Assembly (NCBI GenBank): GCA_905182015.1 | Contig: CAJIZT010000006.1 | Span: 124,001-188,000, forward strand | Reading direction: 5' to 3' | Length of the DNA stretch: 64,000 bases | Origin: an alpha proteobacterium MED-G09 | Lineage (GTDB): Bacteria; Pseudomonadota; Alphaproteobacteria; MED-G09 | Shown here: in pieces, positions 47,292 through 55,699 of the stretch | Layout of the letters: every line of letters starts with the position of its first letter | Numbering within the stretch: position 1 is the first letter of the stretch | The notes under the pieces: generated by a model | What the model was told of the DNA's origin: nothing | The model's database searches: none | What the model saw: the letters and a program-made list of their open reading frames with translations, nothing else | Position numbers and translations under genes: made by a program

Positions 47292-48230
47292 GTGGAAAAA
47301 AAAGTGTCACAAATTAGACATCCTGAAAAAATTAAAAATAAAGAAACAGCTGTTTTGCCCAAACCAAAGTGGATACGTTCGCGCATCCCAAGCTCTGATA
47401 CATTTAAGGCTACAAAAGAAATTATAAAACAGGGTGGCGTTATTACGGTTTGCGAAGAGGCGAATTGCCCAAATTTAGGAGAGTGTTGGTCAAAAAAACA
47501 TGCAACTTTTATGATAATGGGAGATACCTGCACAAGAGCATGTGCATTCTGCAATGTTAAAACAGGAAGGCCTGATGCGCTTGATCAATTTGAGCCTTAC
47601 AAGGTATCGCAAACTGTAAAAAAACTTGGTCTTGATCATGTGGTTATAACATCGGTTGATCGAGATGATCTAGGTGACGGAGGTGCGCTTCACTTTTCAA
47701 AAACAATTGACTCAATTAGGGCCTTAGCACCTAAAACAACAATTGAAGTTCTTACACCGGATTTTTTAAGAAAAACAGGATCTCTTGAGATTGTTCTTAA
47801 TTCAAAACCAGATGTTTTTAATCATAATCTTGAAACTGTTCCAAGGCTATATCTATCAATCAGGCCAGGCGCACGTTACTTTAATTCTCTTAAAATTCTA
47901 TCAGACGCAAAAGATATAATGCCTGAGGTTTTTACCAAGTCCGGATTAATGCTCGGTCTTGGCGAGACTAAAGATGAAATTATGCAGGTTATGGATGATT
48001 TAAGGTCAGCTAATGTTGACTTCCTAACTCTTGGCCAGTATCTCCAGCCCACGAGAAAACACGCTCCAATAAAAGATTTTATATCTCCGGATGACTTCGA
48101 TAAATATAAAGTAATAGCTGAATCCAAAGGTTTTTTAATGGTTTCATCAAGCCCTTTAACTAGATCCTCTCATCACGCGGGGGATGATTTTTTAAAATTA
48201 AAAAAGCTGAGAGCAAAGCAATCCGTGTAA
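47292..48230 (+). CDS. lipA: Lipoyl synthase
   Basis: Radical-SAM enzyme inserting two sulfurs into octanoyl groups on 2-oxoacid dehydrogenase and glycine cleavage proteins. It is 312 residues, starting at GTG. The auxiliary cluster is bound by [12 protein letters not shown] (about 54-65) and the radical-SAM cluster by CTRACAFC (about 80-87). The [10 protein letters not shown] segment near the C-terminus holds the conserved serine. Its dehydrogenase targets, usually encoded just upstream, are not here. Confidence 0.97.
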   Translation: MEKKVSQIRHPEKIKNKETAVLPKPKWIRSRIPSSDTFKATKEIIKQGGVITVCEEANCPNLGECWSKKHATFMIMGDTCTRACAFCNVKTGRPDALDQFEPYKVSQTVKKLGLDHVVITSVDRDDLGDGGALHFSKTIDSIRALAPKTTIEVLTPDFLRKTGSLEIVLNSKPDVFNHNLETVPRLYLSIRPGARYFNSLKILSDAKDIMPEVFTKSGLMLGLGETKDEIMQVMDDLRSANVDFLTLGQYLQPTRKHAPIKDFISPDDFDKYKVIAESKGFLMVSSSPLTRSSHHAGDDFLKLKKLRAKQSV

Positions 48231-48234
48231 TCCG

Positions 48235-48663
48235 TTGATAGAAGTTAGTTATAAAAAAATACTAAATTATTCTCCCAAAGATATGTATGATATCGTTATA
48301 GATATTAATAGTTATTCAGAATTTATACCTGGCTGTGTCGTATCAAAAATTATTTCTGAAGAAAACCATTCTGCTATAGCTACCTTAGGAATAAAATATT
48401 CCGTCATGTCTGGTGAATTCACTAGCCAAGTTAACTTTAATCCAGAGAACTTAACAATTTTTTCTGAAGGAATTAAAGGCCCCTTTCGATCTGTTTTTAC
48501 TGAATGGAGATTTGTCGAGGCTCATGATGGGGCTGAGGTAGAAATAGAGATTAAGTTGGACTTAAAAAATAAATTTTTTGAGTCTTTACTAAAAAAGAGT
48601 TTAAAAAAAATTATCTCACAAGCTGTTTCTAGTTTTGAGGAAAGAGCATATTTGTTATACTAA
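48235..48663 (+). CDS. Coq10/RatA-type START-domain protein
   Basis: Probable ubiquinone-binding chaperone of the Coq10/SRPBCC family; RatA is the E. coli homologue. It is 142 residues and starts at TTG four nt after lipA, since the next in-frame ATG lies inside the domain. VSYKKILNYSPKDMYDIVID at the start and DIDSYSEFIPGC-like INSYSEFIPGC are typical, with the C-terminal helix packing over the cavity. lipA-coq10 adjacency is conserved in the class. Confidence 0.9.
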   Translation: MIEVSYKKILNYSPKDMYDIVIDINSYSEFIPGCVVSKIISEENHSAIATLGIKYSVMSGEFTSQVNFNPENLTIFSEGIKGPFRSVFTEWRFVEAHDGAEVEIEIKLDLKNKFFESLLKKSLKKIISQAVSSFEERAYLLY

Positions 48664-48664
48664 A

Positions 48665-49153
48665 TTATAACGCCTTTAGGATATTTTCTAAGGCATGAAA
48701 TGTTGTTGATTCCCTTATATAGTCCCTGCCTTTATTCTCAAATGTAAAGACAAAGTGGTTTGTTGGTGTATTTTTTTTGGCGATAGCCATGTGAACACGA
48801 CCAATAGGATTTACTATCGTTCCACCGCCAGGTCCAGCTACGCCGGTTACCGAAACTGATAAATCTGCCGTTGAGTTATTAAGGGCTCCTTCTGCCATTA
48901 AAATAGCTATTTCTTTTGATACGGCTCCATATTTTTTAATTAATAGCATTTCTATATTTAGTAAATCTGATTTAGATTGATTTGAGTAGGTTATAAACCC
49001 CCTATCGTAAACGGATGAAGAGCCTGGCACTGATGTTAAGGATGAGCTAATTAACCCCCCCGTGCAGCTTTCAGCGGAGGTAATCGACAGTCCCTTAACT
49101 CCTGCTTCTTTAATAATTTTTTTTGATAATTTTTTAAACTCTAGAGTGTCCAT
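48665..49153 (-). CDS. pncC: Nicotinamide-nucleotide amidohydrolase (CinA C-terminal family)
   Basis: Deamidates NMN in pyridine nucleotide recycling. It is 162 residues, only the CinA C-terminal domain. The active-site region TSAESCTGGLISSSLTSVPG (about 25-44) and GVAGPGGGT (about 104-112) are visible. It is the last gene of ispDF-pgpA-pncC, overlapping pgpA by one base, and converges with the coq10-like gene with one base between stops. Confidence 0.93.
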   Translation of the reverse strand: MDTLEFKKLSKKIIKEAGVKGLSITSAESCTGGLISSSLTSVPGSSSVYDRGFITYSNQSKSDLLNIEMLLIKKYGAVSKEIAILMAEGALNNSTADLSVSVTGVAGPGGGTIVNPIGRVHMAIAKKNTPTNHFVFTFENKGRDYIRESTTFHALENILKAL

Positions 49154-49611
49154 TAGAGTACCTTAAATATATGAAGTGTTATTATTATTAGAGATGTAAT
49201 TATTCCCGCAAAAATATCATCACCTATAACCCCTATATAACCTTTTATTTTTTCTATTTTATTTATTGGGTATAATTTAGTCATATCAAGAAATCGAAAA
49301 ATTATAAACGCCAGCAACAAAGACAAAGATGTGAATGGGATAAACGCAATGGCAATCCATTGTCCCAAGACCTCATCTATAACAATCTCTTGTGGATCAG
49401 AGCTTTCAGATGTTTTTAAGTATTCCTCTGTTGAAAAAATAGCAATAACCATAAGAGCAAAAAAGCATATTAGAAAAAAATTGTGACTAGTGAAGAGTAT
49501 AATTGTTATACCCAGCAAAAGACCAATAAAAGAACCGAAAGTTCCCGGAAAGTACTTTATTCTTCCCGCTCCTCCGCAAGTAACTATAAAGCTAATAATA
49601 TTATCTTTCAT
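49153..49611 (-). CDS. pgpA: Phosphatidylglycerophosphatase A
   Basis: Dephosphorylates phosphatidylglycerophosphate to phosphatidylglycerol, downstream of CdsA. It is 152 residues with four membrane segments. The family signatures GAGRIKYFPGTFGSFIGLLL (about 14-33) and the acidic site VIDEVLGQWIA (about 78-88) are present. It overlaps the ispDF end by 11 bases. Confidence 0.93.
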   Translation of the reverse strand: MKDNIISFIVTCGGAGRIKYFPGTFGSFIGLLLGITIILFTSHNFFLICFFALMVIAIFSTEEYLKTSESSDPQEIVIDEVLGQWIAIAFIPFTSLSLLLAFIIFRFLDMTKLYPINKIEKIKGYIGVIGDDIFAGIITSLIIITLHIFKVL

Positions 49612-50776
49612 CCTTTGGTACCTCTATTGAAATTATTGCTTGAGCGGCAATACCATTTTTACTATTAATAAAACCTTCATCCTCCGTCGATGTAGCCTTT
49701 AAATTTATTCTATGAATATCAAGATTCATTAATTTTGATAAATTTTTCACAATATTCTTCTTGAGTGGAGTAATTTTAGGGTAATCACATATTAAATTTA
49801 AATCGAGGTTTATGATGCATGCATTTTTCTTATTAATTAAACTCAGTCCTTTTTCTAGAAAAAAAGTAGAATTTTTATTTTTAAATATTTTATTGTTGGG
49901 AGGAAAGTGCCGTCCTAGGTCTCCTGCTCCAATGGCCCCAAAAATAGCATCAGTAATTGCATGAAGAAGCACATCACCGTCAGAGTTAGCCAGCAAGGAG
50001 TATTTTGATTTAAATTCTATACCGCCTAATATAATTGCATTTCCTTTTGTAAATTTATGAATGTCAAACCCTGTGCCTACTAAACTAATTTTTCTTCCTG
50101 AGGTTATTTGACTGAACATACCTAAATCACCAGATGACGTGATTTTAAAATTTTCCTTACTTCCTTCAATAAACTTTACATTTAAACCAGCCTCCAAGGC
50201 TAATGATATGTCATCCGTATAGATTTTATTACAATCCTTATGAAGAGATATTATACCTTCAAGATCAAAGCCTTGGGGTGTTTGAATGGATATAATACTA
50301 TCTCTATCCTCATTAATGATTTGATTCTTTTTACCAAGTTTTTTTATTGTATCGTCAATCCTTAAGACGGGACAAATTGCATCATATTTCTTTAAGCCCT
50401 TGATACAGGCTTTAATTAATTTTTTTGATACAAGTGGGCGAGCAGCATCGTGTATAATTACTTTCTGATTAGTTTTTTTGCCAAACTCTTTGTCGATACT
50501 TTTTAAACCCCTGATTGAGGATTGCTGTCGATCTTTCCCTCCAATAACGTGAGGACGAAGTTTTTTTATCTTTTGGCTAATTTTTTTAAAATTAAAGACA
50601 TCACCTGTCTTTACTACAACTGTAATTGATGAGATCTCACTGATTCGGTTCAAAGAACTAAGCAAATACTTTAACGGGGAAGTGTTGTTAATTTCTTGAT
50701 ATTGTTTTGGACATGGGTATTTCTTTGATAGCGCTCTTGTGCCTTTTCCGGCTGCTAATATTAAAAAATGTACCAT
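49601..50776 (-). CDS. ispDF: Bifunctional IspD-IspF enzyme of the MEP pathway
   Basis: A fusion of 2-C-methyl-D-erythritol 4-phosphate cytidylyltransferase and 2,4-cyclodiphosphate synthase. It is 391 residues. The IspD half (about 1-225) begins LILAAGKGTRALSKKYPCPK and has the HDAARPLV motif. The IspF half (about 232-391) has the zinc site GFDIHKF, NSDGDVLLHAITDAIFGA and LGRHFPP. The fusion is characteristic of alphaproteobacteria and some epsilonproteobacteria. It diverges from ntrB; a dusB gene often found between them is missing. Confidence 0.96.
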   Translation of the reverse strand: MVHFLILAAGKGTRALSKKYPCPKQYQEINNTSPLKYLLSSLNRISEISSITVVVKTGDVFNFKKISQKIKKLRPHVIGGKDRQQSSIRGLKSIDKEFGKKTNQKVIIHDAARPLVSKKLIKACIKGLKKYDAICPVLRIDDTIKKLGKKNQIINEDRDSIISIQTPQGFDLEGIISLHKDCNKIYTDDISLALEAGLNVKFIEGSKENFKITSSGDLGMFSQITSGRKISLVGTGFDIHKFTKGNAIILGGIEFKSKYSLLANSDGDVLLHAITDAIFGAIGAGDLGRHFPPNNKIFKNKNSTFFLEKGLSLINKKNACIINLDLNLICDYPKITPLKKNIVKNLSKLMNLDIHRINLKATSTEDEGFINSKNGIAAQAIISIEVPKDER

Positions 50777-50809
50777 TCGCCTCTCTATAAAAACACTTTA
50801 AAGGATAAT

Positions 50810-50838
50810 TTGCCTAATTTTAAGGCATATATTATAGT
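50810..50838 (+). promoter_or_regulatory. Candidate promoter of ntrBC
   Basis: TTGCCT (50810-50815), 17-nt spacer, TATAGT (50833-50838), about 21 nt before the ntrB ATG. TGCCT and AGGCA inside it (50811-50827) form a perfect 5-bp inverted repeat with a 7-nt centre, which could be an operator or chance. It lies in the 83-nt spacer divergent from ispDF. Confidence 0.45.
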
Positions 50839-50859
50839 TGTATAAAAAATAGTCACAAT

Positions 50860-51957
50860 ATGAAAGTAAAAGTAAACATAATTGATCAAATAATGAATTC
50901 AATGACTTTTCCAGTCATCATTATAGACGTGGATAGGAAAATTTCCATTGTTAATGTCGCCGGAGAAGATTTTCTTCAATCAAGCTCAAAGATGATCCAA
51001 GGAAACCCAATTGATAGCTATTTTCCTTTTTCCTCACCTTTGCTAGACTTGATTGAGAAATGTAAAAAAGAAGGGTTGGGATTCAATGAGTATAATTTGG
51101 ATTTGAGTAATCCCAGAATTGGAATAAAGAAAAATATCGATATTCAGGTTACGCCATTATTAGACGATAATGTGATGCTTATTTTTATTGATAATGCATT
51201 TGAAAAAAACTCGTCCACTCTTAATGAGGGTGCTAAAGCTGGAAAAACTATGTCTTACCTTGGGTCTATGCTAGCTCATGAGGTAAAAAATCCTCTTGCT
51301 GGAATCAGGGGTGCGGCTCAACTAATAGAAAAACAAAACCCTAACGTTAACAGTAAGTTAACTGGTTTAATTTGCAATGAGGTTGATAGAATAAAAAGGC
51401 TTGTAGAGAATATTGAAATTTTTGACAGCCTTCCATTATTTGAATTAAGGCCTGTAAATATTCATTCAGTTTTGCGGCACGCTTGTGATGTTACAAGAAG
51501 CTCTCAAGAGATTAATGTGGAGGTTCAAGAATACTTTGATCCGTCTATCCCAGGTATTCTTGGAAATGAGGATCAGCTGATTCAGCTTTTTTTAAATCTT
51601 ATGACAAATGGATTTGATGCAATAAGGAATAAAAAAAATATTGAAAAGGGGTTTTTAGGAAAGGTTGGCTTATCTACATCTTACAAGCATGGTTCGATTA
51701 TCAAGAGAAAAGATTCTGGGGAAAGAATTAGCCTTCCGATTGAGGTTATGGTTAGTGATAATGGTTCTGGAATACCCGAGAGCTATCAGAGTAATATATT
51801 TGAACCTTTTGTTTCTTCAAAAAAGAGTCTGAAGGGAGGATTAGGTCTAGCGATGGCTAAGAAGATAGTTGAGGAACATAATGGCGTTATTAGCTTTAAC
51901 ACAAGTTCAAATGGAACTACTTTTATAGTTAATTTTGCATCTGAGGATAAAAAGTGA
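50860..51957 (+). CDS. ntrB: Nitrogen regulation sensor histidine kinase NtrB
   Basis: Soluble kinase/phosphatase that controls NtrC in response to nitrogen status via PII. It is 365 residues with no membrane helix. An N-terminal PAS domain (about 5-115) precedes the dimerisation helix with the phosphorylated His140 in MLAHEVKNPLAGIRGAAQ. The ATP-binding domain has the N-box LMTNGFDAI, DNGSGIPES and GGLGLAMAKKIVEEH. Its stop overlaps the ntrC GTG start by 4 bases. Confidence 0.95.
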   Translation: MKVKVNIIDQIMNSMTFPVIIIDVDRKISIVNVAGEDFLQSSSKMIQGNPIDSYFPFSSPLLDLIEKCKKEGLGFNEYNLDLSNPRIGIKKNIDIQVTPLLDDNVMLIFIDNAFEKNSSTLNEGAKAGKTMSYLGSMLAHEVKNPLAGIRGAAQLIEKQNPNVNSKLTGLICNEVDRIKRLVENIEIFDSLPLFELRPVNIHSVLRHACDVTRSSQEINVEVQEYFDPSIPGILGNEDQLIQLFLNLMTNGFDAIRNKKNIEKGFLGKVGLSTSYKHGSIIKRKDSGERISLPIEVMVSDNGSGIPESYQSNIFEPFVSSKKSLKGGLGLAMAKKIVEEHNGVISFNTSSNGTTFIVNFASEDKK

Positions 51958-53387
51958 ATAAAAAAATAATTCTGTTAGCTGAGGACGACGAATCGATTCA
52001 ATTGGTTACTGGGGACTTTCTCTCTGGAGAAGGTTATGAAGTTAGGTCTGCTAGAACTTTAAAATCGCTTTGGAGTCTTATTGAAAAAGGGGAGGGTGAG
52101 GTTCTCATTGCAGATGTAATGTTTCCAGATGGAGAATCTTTTGACCTTATTCCTCAAATTAAGGAATTAAGGCCTAATCTTCCTATAATAATCGTAAGTG
52201 CTAGAAATAACTTACAAACAGCTATTTCAGCTGTAGAAAAGGGCGCGTTTGAATACTTACCTAAGCCCTTCGACTTAAATGAGTTAAACCATCTTGTAAG
52301 CAAAGCGCTCTTAATTAAACCAAAGCCTCGTTCGCAAACTTTAATTAGAAAAAAAAGCAATGATTTGATTATTGGAAGCTCTAAGGCAATGCAGGAATTG
52401 TATAGAGTAATAGGTCGGTTATCTCAAAATGATTTAACGGTTATGATTTATGGCGAAAGCGGTACAGGAAAAGAGCTTGTGTCCAAAGCTCTTCATATGT
52501 TTGGAAAAAGAGCGGATCATCCCTTCGTTGCTGTTAATATGGCGGCTATTCCAAGTGAATTAATTGAAAGTGAGCTGTTTGGTCATGAAAAAGGATCATT
52601 TACTGGTGCCTATCAAAAGAGCGATGGAAAATTTAAACAAGCTGAAAGGGGTACACTTTTCCTCGATGAAATAGGAGATATGCCTATGGAAGCACAAACT
52701 AGATTATTGAGGGTTCTCCAAGAGGGTGAATTCACAAGCGTTGGAGGTAAGGGTTCAATTAAGACAGATGTAAGAATTATTGCAGCAACAAATAAGGACT
52801 TAAGGGTTTTGATAGGGGAGGGTTTATTCCGCGAGGATCTTTTTTATAGACTGAACGTTGTCCCTATTCAGACTCCTTCCCTTAGGAATAAAACTGAAGA
52901 TATACCTGAGCTCGTAGAGCATTTTTTAAATAAGGTTGAAAAATCAGGCTTATCGATAAAAAAAATAGATCAAAATGCATTAAATTCTTTAATGCACTAT
53001 TCGTGGCCAGGAAATATAAGGGAGCTTGAGAATTTTTTATTAAGAGTTTGTGCATTATATTCAGAAGACATCCTGTCTAAGGAAGTTATTGATTCTGAAT
53101 TAAGGAAAATTAAAATTGAATCAAAGGCTGATGATAAAAACTTAAGTTTACCCGGTATTATCGACAGATATTTTATCAACAATATGAGTAAACTATTGAA
53201 AGAAAATAATAATAATATTCACTCAAGGGTGATCTCTGAAGTAGAAAAATCTATCATAAAGAACACTCTCCTGATTACTAAGGGGAATCAAGTCAAGGCA
53301 GCTGAAATGCTTGGTTTAAATAGAAACACACTTAGAAAAAAAATCGGTGACTTAAATATCAATATACAGTTAAATAAAGAAATTTAA
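51954..53387 (+). CDS. ntrC: Nitrogen regulation response regulator NtrC (sigma54 activator)
   Basis: Activates sigma54 promoters of nitrogen genes when phosphorylated by NtrB. It is 477 residues, starting at GTG. The receiver domain carries Asp54 (LIADVMFPDG). The AAA+ domain has Walker A GESGTGKE (167-174), the sigma54 loop as GSFTGA (214-219) instead of the commoner GAFTGA, Walker B GTLFLDEIGD (233-242) and the arginine-finger region. A Fis-type helix-turn-helix (NQVKAAEMLGLNRNTLRKKI) ends the protein. The ntrYX pair that often follows is absent. Confidence 0.95.
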   Translation: MNKKIILLAEDDESIQLVTGDFLSGEGYEVRSARTLKSLWSLIEKGEGEVLIADVMFPDGESFDLIPQIKELRPNLPIIIVSARNNLQTAISAVEKGAFEYLPKPFDLNELNHLVSKALLIKPKPRSQTLIRKKSNDLIIGSSKAMQELYRVIGRLSQNDLTVMIYGESGTGKELVSKALHMFGKRADHPFVAVNMAAIPSELIESELFGHEKGSFTGAYQKSDGKFKQAERGTLFLDEIGDMPMEAQTRLLRVLQEGEFTSVGGKGSIKTDVRIIAATNKDLRVLIGEGLFREDLFYRLNVVPIQTPSLRNKTEDIPELVEHFLNKVEKSGLSIKKIDQNALNSLMHYSWPGNIRELENFLLRVCALYSEDILSKEVIDSELRKIKIESKADDKNLSLPGIIDRYFINNMSKLLKENNNNIHSRVISEVEKSIIKNTLLITKGNQVKAAEMLGLNRNTLRKKIGDLNINIQLNKEI

Positions 53388-53407
53388 TTATATTGGAAGT
53401 TATTATT

Positions 53408-54493
53408 ATGAAAAAAGGACCATTATCAGGCGTTAAAGTTATTGAGTTTGCAGGAATAGGCCCAGGACCATTTTGCGGAATGTTACTATCAGACATGGGG
53501 GCTGACGTTATTAGGGTTGATAGAGACGAAAAGGGCGGGTCAAAACATGATATTTCCGGAAGAGGCAAGAGATCGATTAAATTAAATTTAAAAAATTCTG
53601 AGGATATTAATACTTGTCTAAGGCTCATAGAAAAGGCGGATATTATTCAAGAGGGTTTTAGGCCGGGCGTAATGGAGAGGTTAGGTCTAGGCCCTGATGA
53701 GTGCTTTAAGGTTAATAAAGGACTGATTTATGGTAGAATGACCGGATGGGGTCAGTATGGCTCTCTTGCTCAGGCTGCGGGACATGATATTAACTATATT
53801 GCGTTGACTGGTGCGTTACATTCTATAGGAAGAAAAAATGAGAAACCTGTTGCCCCATTAAATTTAGTTGGTGATTTTGGAGGCGGAGCTCTTTATCTTG
53901 CGCTAGGTATTGTTGCGGCTCTTTATGAATCTAGAAATTCAGGTGAAGGGCAGGTTGTTGACTGTGCAATGACGGATGGATCGGCATCACTAATGACAAT
54001 GTTTTATGGTTTTATTAGCTCAGGTATCTGGAAAGAAGGTCGCGGAGAAAATCTTTTGGATACTGGGGCTCATTTTTATGATGTTTATGAAACTAAGGAT
54101 AAAAAGTTTATTTCAATTGGCTCTATTGAACCTCAGTTCTATGCGCTATTGTTAAAAAAATTAGAGATAAAGGACGATATTTTTCTTAAACAAATGAACA
54201 AGGGTTTGTGGAGCGAGTTAAAGGATAAGTTTGTTTTAAAATTTAAGACAAAAACTCGTGATGAATGGTCCAATATTATGGAGGGCACGGATATTTGTTT
54301 TGGTCCAGTTTTGTCAATGGAGGAGGCCCCATATCACCCTCATAACAAAGAGAGGAAAACGTTTGTTAAGGAAAATGGTGTTATGCAACCAAATGTTGCC
54401 CCAAGATTCTCGAGAACGCCATCTAAAATCCAAGGTCCACCTCCTTTTAACGGGAGTGATACTGATGAGATTTTATTTGATTGGGGTGTTTAA
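53408..54493 (+). CDS. Family III CoA-transferase, alpha-methylacyl-CoA racemase-like
   Basis: CaiB/BaiF-family protein of 361 residues. I prefer the ATG at 53408 (MKKGPLSGVKV), preceded by TTGGAAG, over a TTG at 53393. GVKVIEFAGIGPGPFCGMLL (about 8-27), RGKRSIKLNLK, ITGWGQYG-like MTGWGQYGSLAQAAGHDINY and the aspartate in VGDFGGGALYLALGIVAAL (about 154-172) match racemases such as AMACR/Mcr, which epimerise 2-methyl-branched acyl-CoAs. CoA transfer is the alternative. Nearby acyl-CoA genes fit branched-chain or sterol/terpenoid acid catabolism. Confidence 0.85.
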   Translation: MKKGPLSGVKVIEFAGIGPGPFCGMLLSDMGADVIRVDRDEKGGSKHDISGRGKRSIKLNLKNSEDINTCLRLIEKADIIQEGFRPGVMERLGLGPDECFKVNKGLIYGRMTGWGQYGSLAQAAGHDINYIALTGALHSIGRKNEKPVAPLNLVGDFGGGALYLALGIVAALYESRNSGEGQVVDCAMTDGSASLMTMFYGFISSGIWKEGRGENLLDTGAHFYDVYETKDKKFISIGSIEPQFYALLLKKLEIKDDIFLKQMNKGLWSELKDKFVLKFKTKTRDEWSNIMEGTDICFGPVLSMEEAPYHPHNKERKTFVKENGVMQPNVAPRFSRTPSKIQGPPPFNGSDTDEILFDWGV

Positions 54494-54512
54494 TTGGAAA
54501 TAATAGTTAAAT

Positions 54513-55232
54513 TTAATCACCTTTTTTTCTAAAAAAAATTGTTCTAATCCAGCTTAGAAGGCTATTGTTTTTTAGATCCTCCTTTACAAGAAACCTCATT
54601 AACTTAGAATAATCTTTATTTAAAAATAAACTTTCTCTTGTTGTAAAATTTTTATTAAGATCAAGATCTCCTATTTTTTTTGCAGGGTTACCTCCAAAAA
54701 TTGTATTGTCCGGAACATTAGAAACAACTATTGAGCCTAGCCCGATAATTGAATTTCTTCCTATCCTAACACCTTTAGCAATTTTTGAGCCCTCACCTAT
54801 CCAAGCATTTTTAGATATATATACTTCCTTGCTAGCGCCAGGAGTCAATACCCTATTGTATGGATCGTGCCAATCTGAGTCGGAAATATAAACATTGCTT
54901 GCAATCATTACATTAGATTCTATAACAATTTTTTTTGATGATAAAATCCTCACTCCGGGCGATATAAGAACATTGCTCCCGATTAATATTTCTCCATCAC
55001 AGCCATTCCTATTCCAGGCGCATAGTTGAGTAATGACATTTTTTGAGGTTCTTAAGTGAACATTGTCTCCTATAGAGATTTTATTTCCATAAATATCAAT
55101 ATTCCAAGGTTTATTAACATCTAAATTTTTTCCAACACTTTTAAATTGAGGTATTAAAAATAATTTACTCCAGAGAGTGTAAATTTTCTCTATAAGTAGT
55201 CTTATATAATAAGGTCTATTGTCTTTTTGCAA
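54513..55232 (-). CDS. Left-handed beta-helix acyltransferase, sugar O-acetyltransferase type
   Basis: Hexapeptide-repeat transferase of 239 residues, probably acetylating a sugar in surface polysaccharide or lipopolysaccharide; the substrate cannot be told. Repeats run from about 55 to 210 (IGDNVHLRTS, IGSNVLISPGVRI, IESNVMIASNVYI, IGEGSKIAKGVRIGRNSIIG). A likely catalytic His is in SDSDWHDPYNR, and NTIFGGNPAKKIG is the usual closing motif. The only plausible start is a TTG without a clear ribosome site, 6 nt after hspQ and in its frame. Confidence 0.8.
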   Translation of the reverse strand: MQKDNRPYYIRLLIEKIYTLWSKLFLIPQFKSVGKNLDVNKPWNIDIYGNKISIGDNVHLRTSKNVITQLCAWNRNGCDGEILIGSNVLISPGVRILSSKKIVIESNVMIASNVYISDSDWHDPYNRVLTPGASKEVYISKNAWIGEGSKIAKGVRIGRNSIIGLGSIVVSNVPDNTIFGGNPAKKIGDLDLNKNFTTRESLFLNKDYSKLMRFLVKEDLKNNSLLSWIRTIFFRKKGD

Positions 55233-55238
55233 AGTACT

Positions 55239-55565
55239 TTAATGCATTCTAGCTTCAGGGATTTTGTAAGATCCATTTTTATATTCGCTAAATAGTTCGT
55301 TAACCTGTGGGTGGCGAACGGGATCTTTGTTAATATCATATAATAAATTTTGTTCTGAAACATAGGCCACGTATTCGGTAACATCATTTTCAGCTAAAAG
55401 ATGGTAAAATGGCTGATCTTTTTTTGGACGCATTTCCTCTGGAATCGATAGCCACCATTCATCTGTATTATTAAAAGTTGGATCAACATCGAAAATTACG
55501 CCCCTAAAGGATAAAAACCTATGTCTAACAATTTCACCTATTGTAAATTTTGCATCTCTTTTCAT
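55239..55565 (-). CDS. hspQ: Heat shock protein HspQ (YccV family)
   Basis: Small heat-induced protein; in enterics it is an adaptor/enhancer of Lon proteolysis and was earlier linked to hemimethylated DNA. It is 108 residues. The family core is clear: KFTIGEIVRHRFLSFRGVIF (about 6-25), DVDPTF, and PFYHLLAENDVTEYVAYVSE (about 52-71), followed by QNLLYD. A GGAG ribosome site and a heat-shock-type promoter lie upstream. A TTG-started acetyltransferase follows in the same frame. Confidence 0.95.
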   Translation of the reverse strand: MKRDAKFTIGEIVRHRFLSFRGVIFDVDPTFNNTDEWWLSIPEEMRPKKDQPFYHLLAENDVTEYVAYVSEQNLLYDINKDPVRHPQVNELFSEYKNGSYKIPEARMH

Positions 55566-55585
55566 TGCTAACTCCGTGATCTTAA

Positions 55586-55613
55586 AGATAATTATTAATT
55601 AGCTATCTTCAAG
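55586..55613 (-). promoter_or_regulatory. Candidate sigma32 (RpoH) promoter of hspQ
   Basis: On the minus strand CTTG (55613-55610) is followed after 17 nt by ATTATCT (55592-55586). The alphaproteobacterial heat-shock consensus is CTTG-N17/18-CYTATNT, so the -35 is exact and the -10 matches 6 of 7. It ends about 20 nt before the hspQ ATG, allowing a short leader with the GGAG ribosome site. Confidence 0.6.
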
Positions 55614-55640
55614 GTATTTTTTAAAAATGTTTTAGAAAGT

Positions 55641-55668
55641 TTTACAAATTTATTATTCTTTGTATAGA
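55641..55668 (+). promoter_or_regulatory. Candidate promoter of the Old Yellow Enzyme gene
   Basis: TTTACA (55641-55646), 16-nt spacer, TATAGA (55663-55668), about 31 nt before the ATG at 55700. It lies in the 134-nt divergent spacer from hspQ. Both hexamers are one or two bases from consensus. Confidence 0.4.
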
Positions 55669-55699
55669 TTGATCTATTTTAACAGATAGCGAGACTCAC

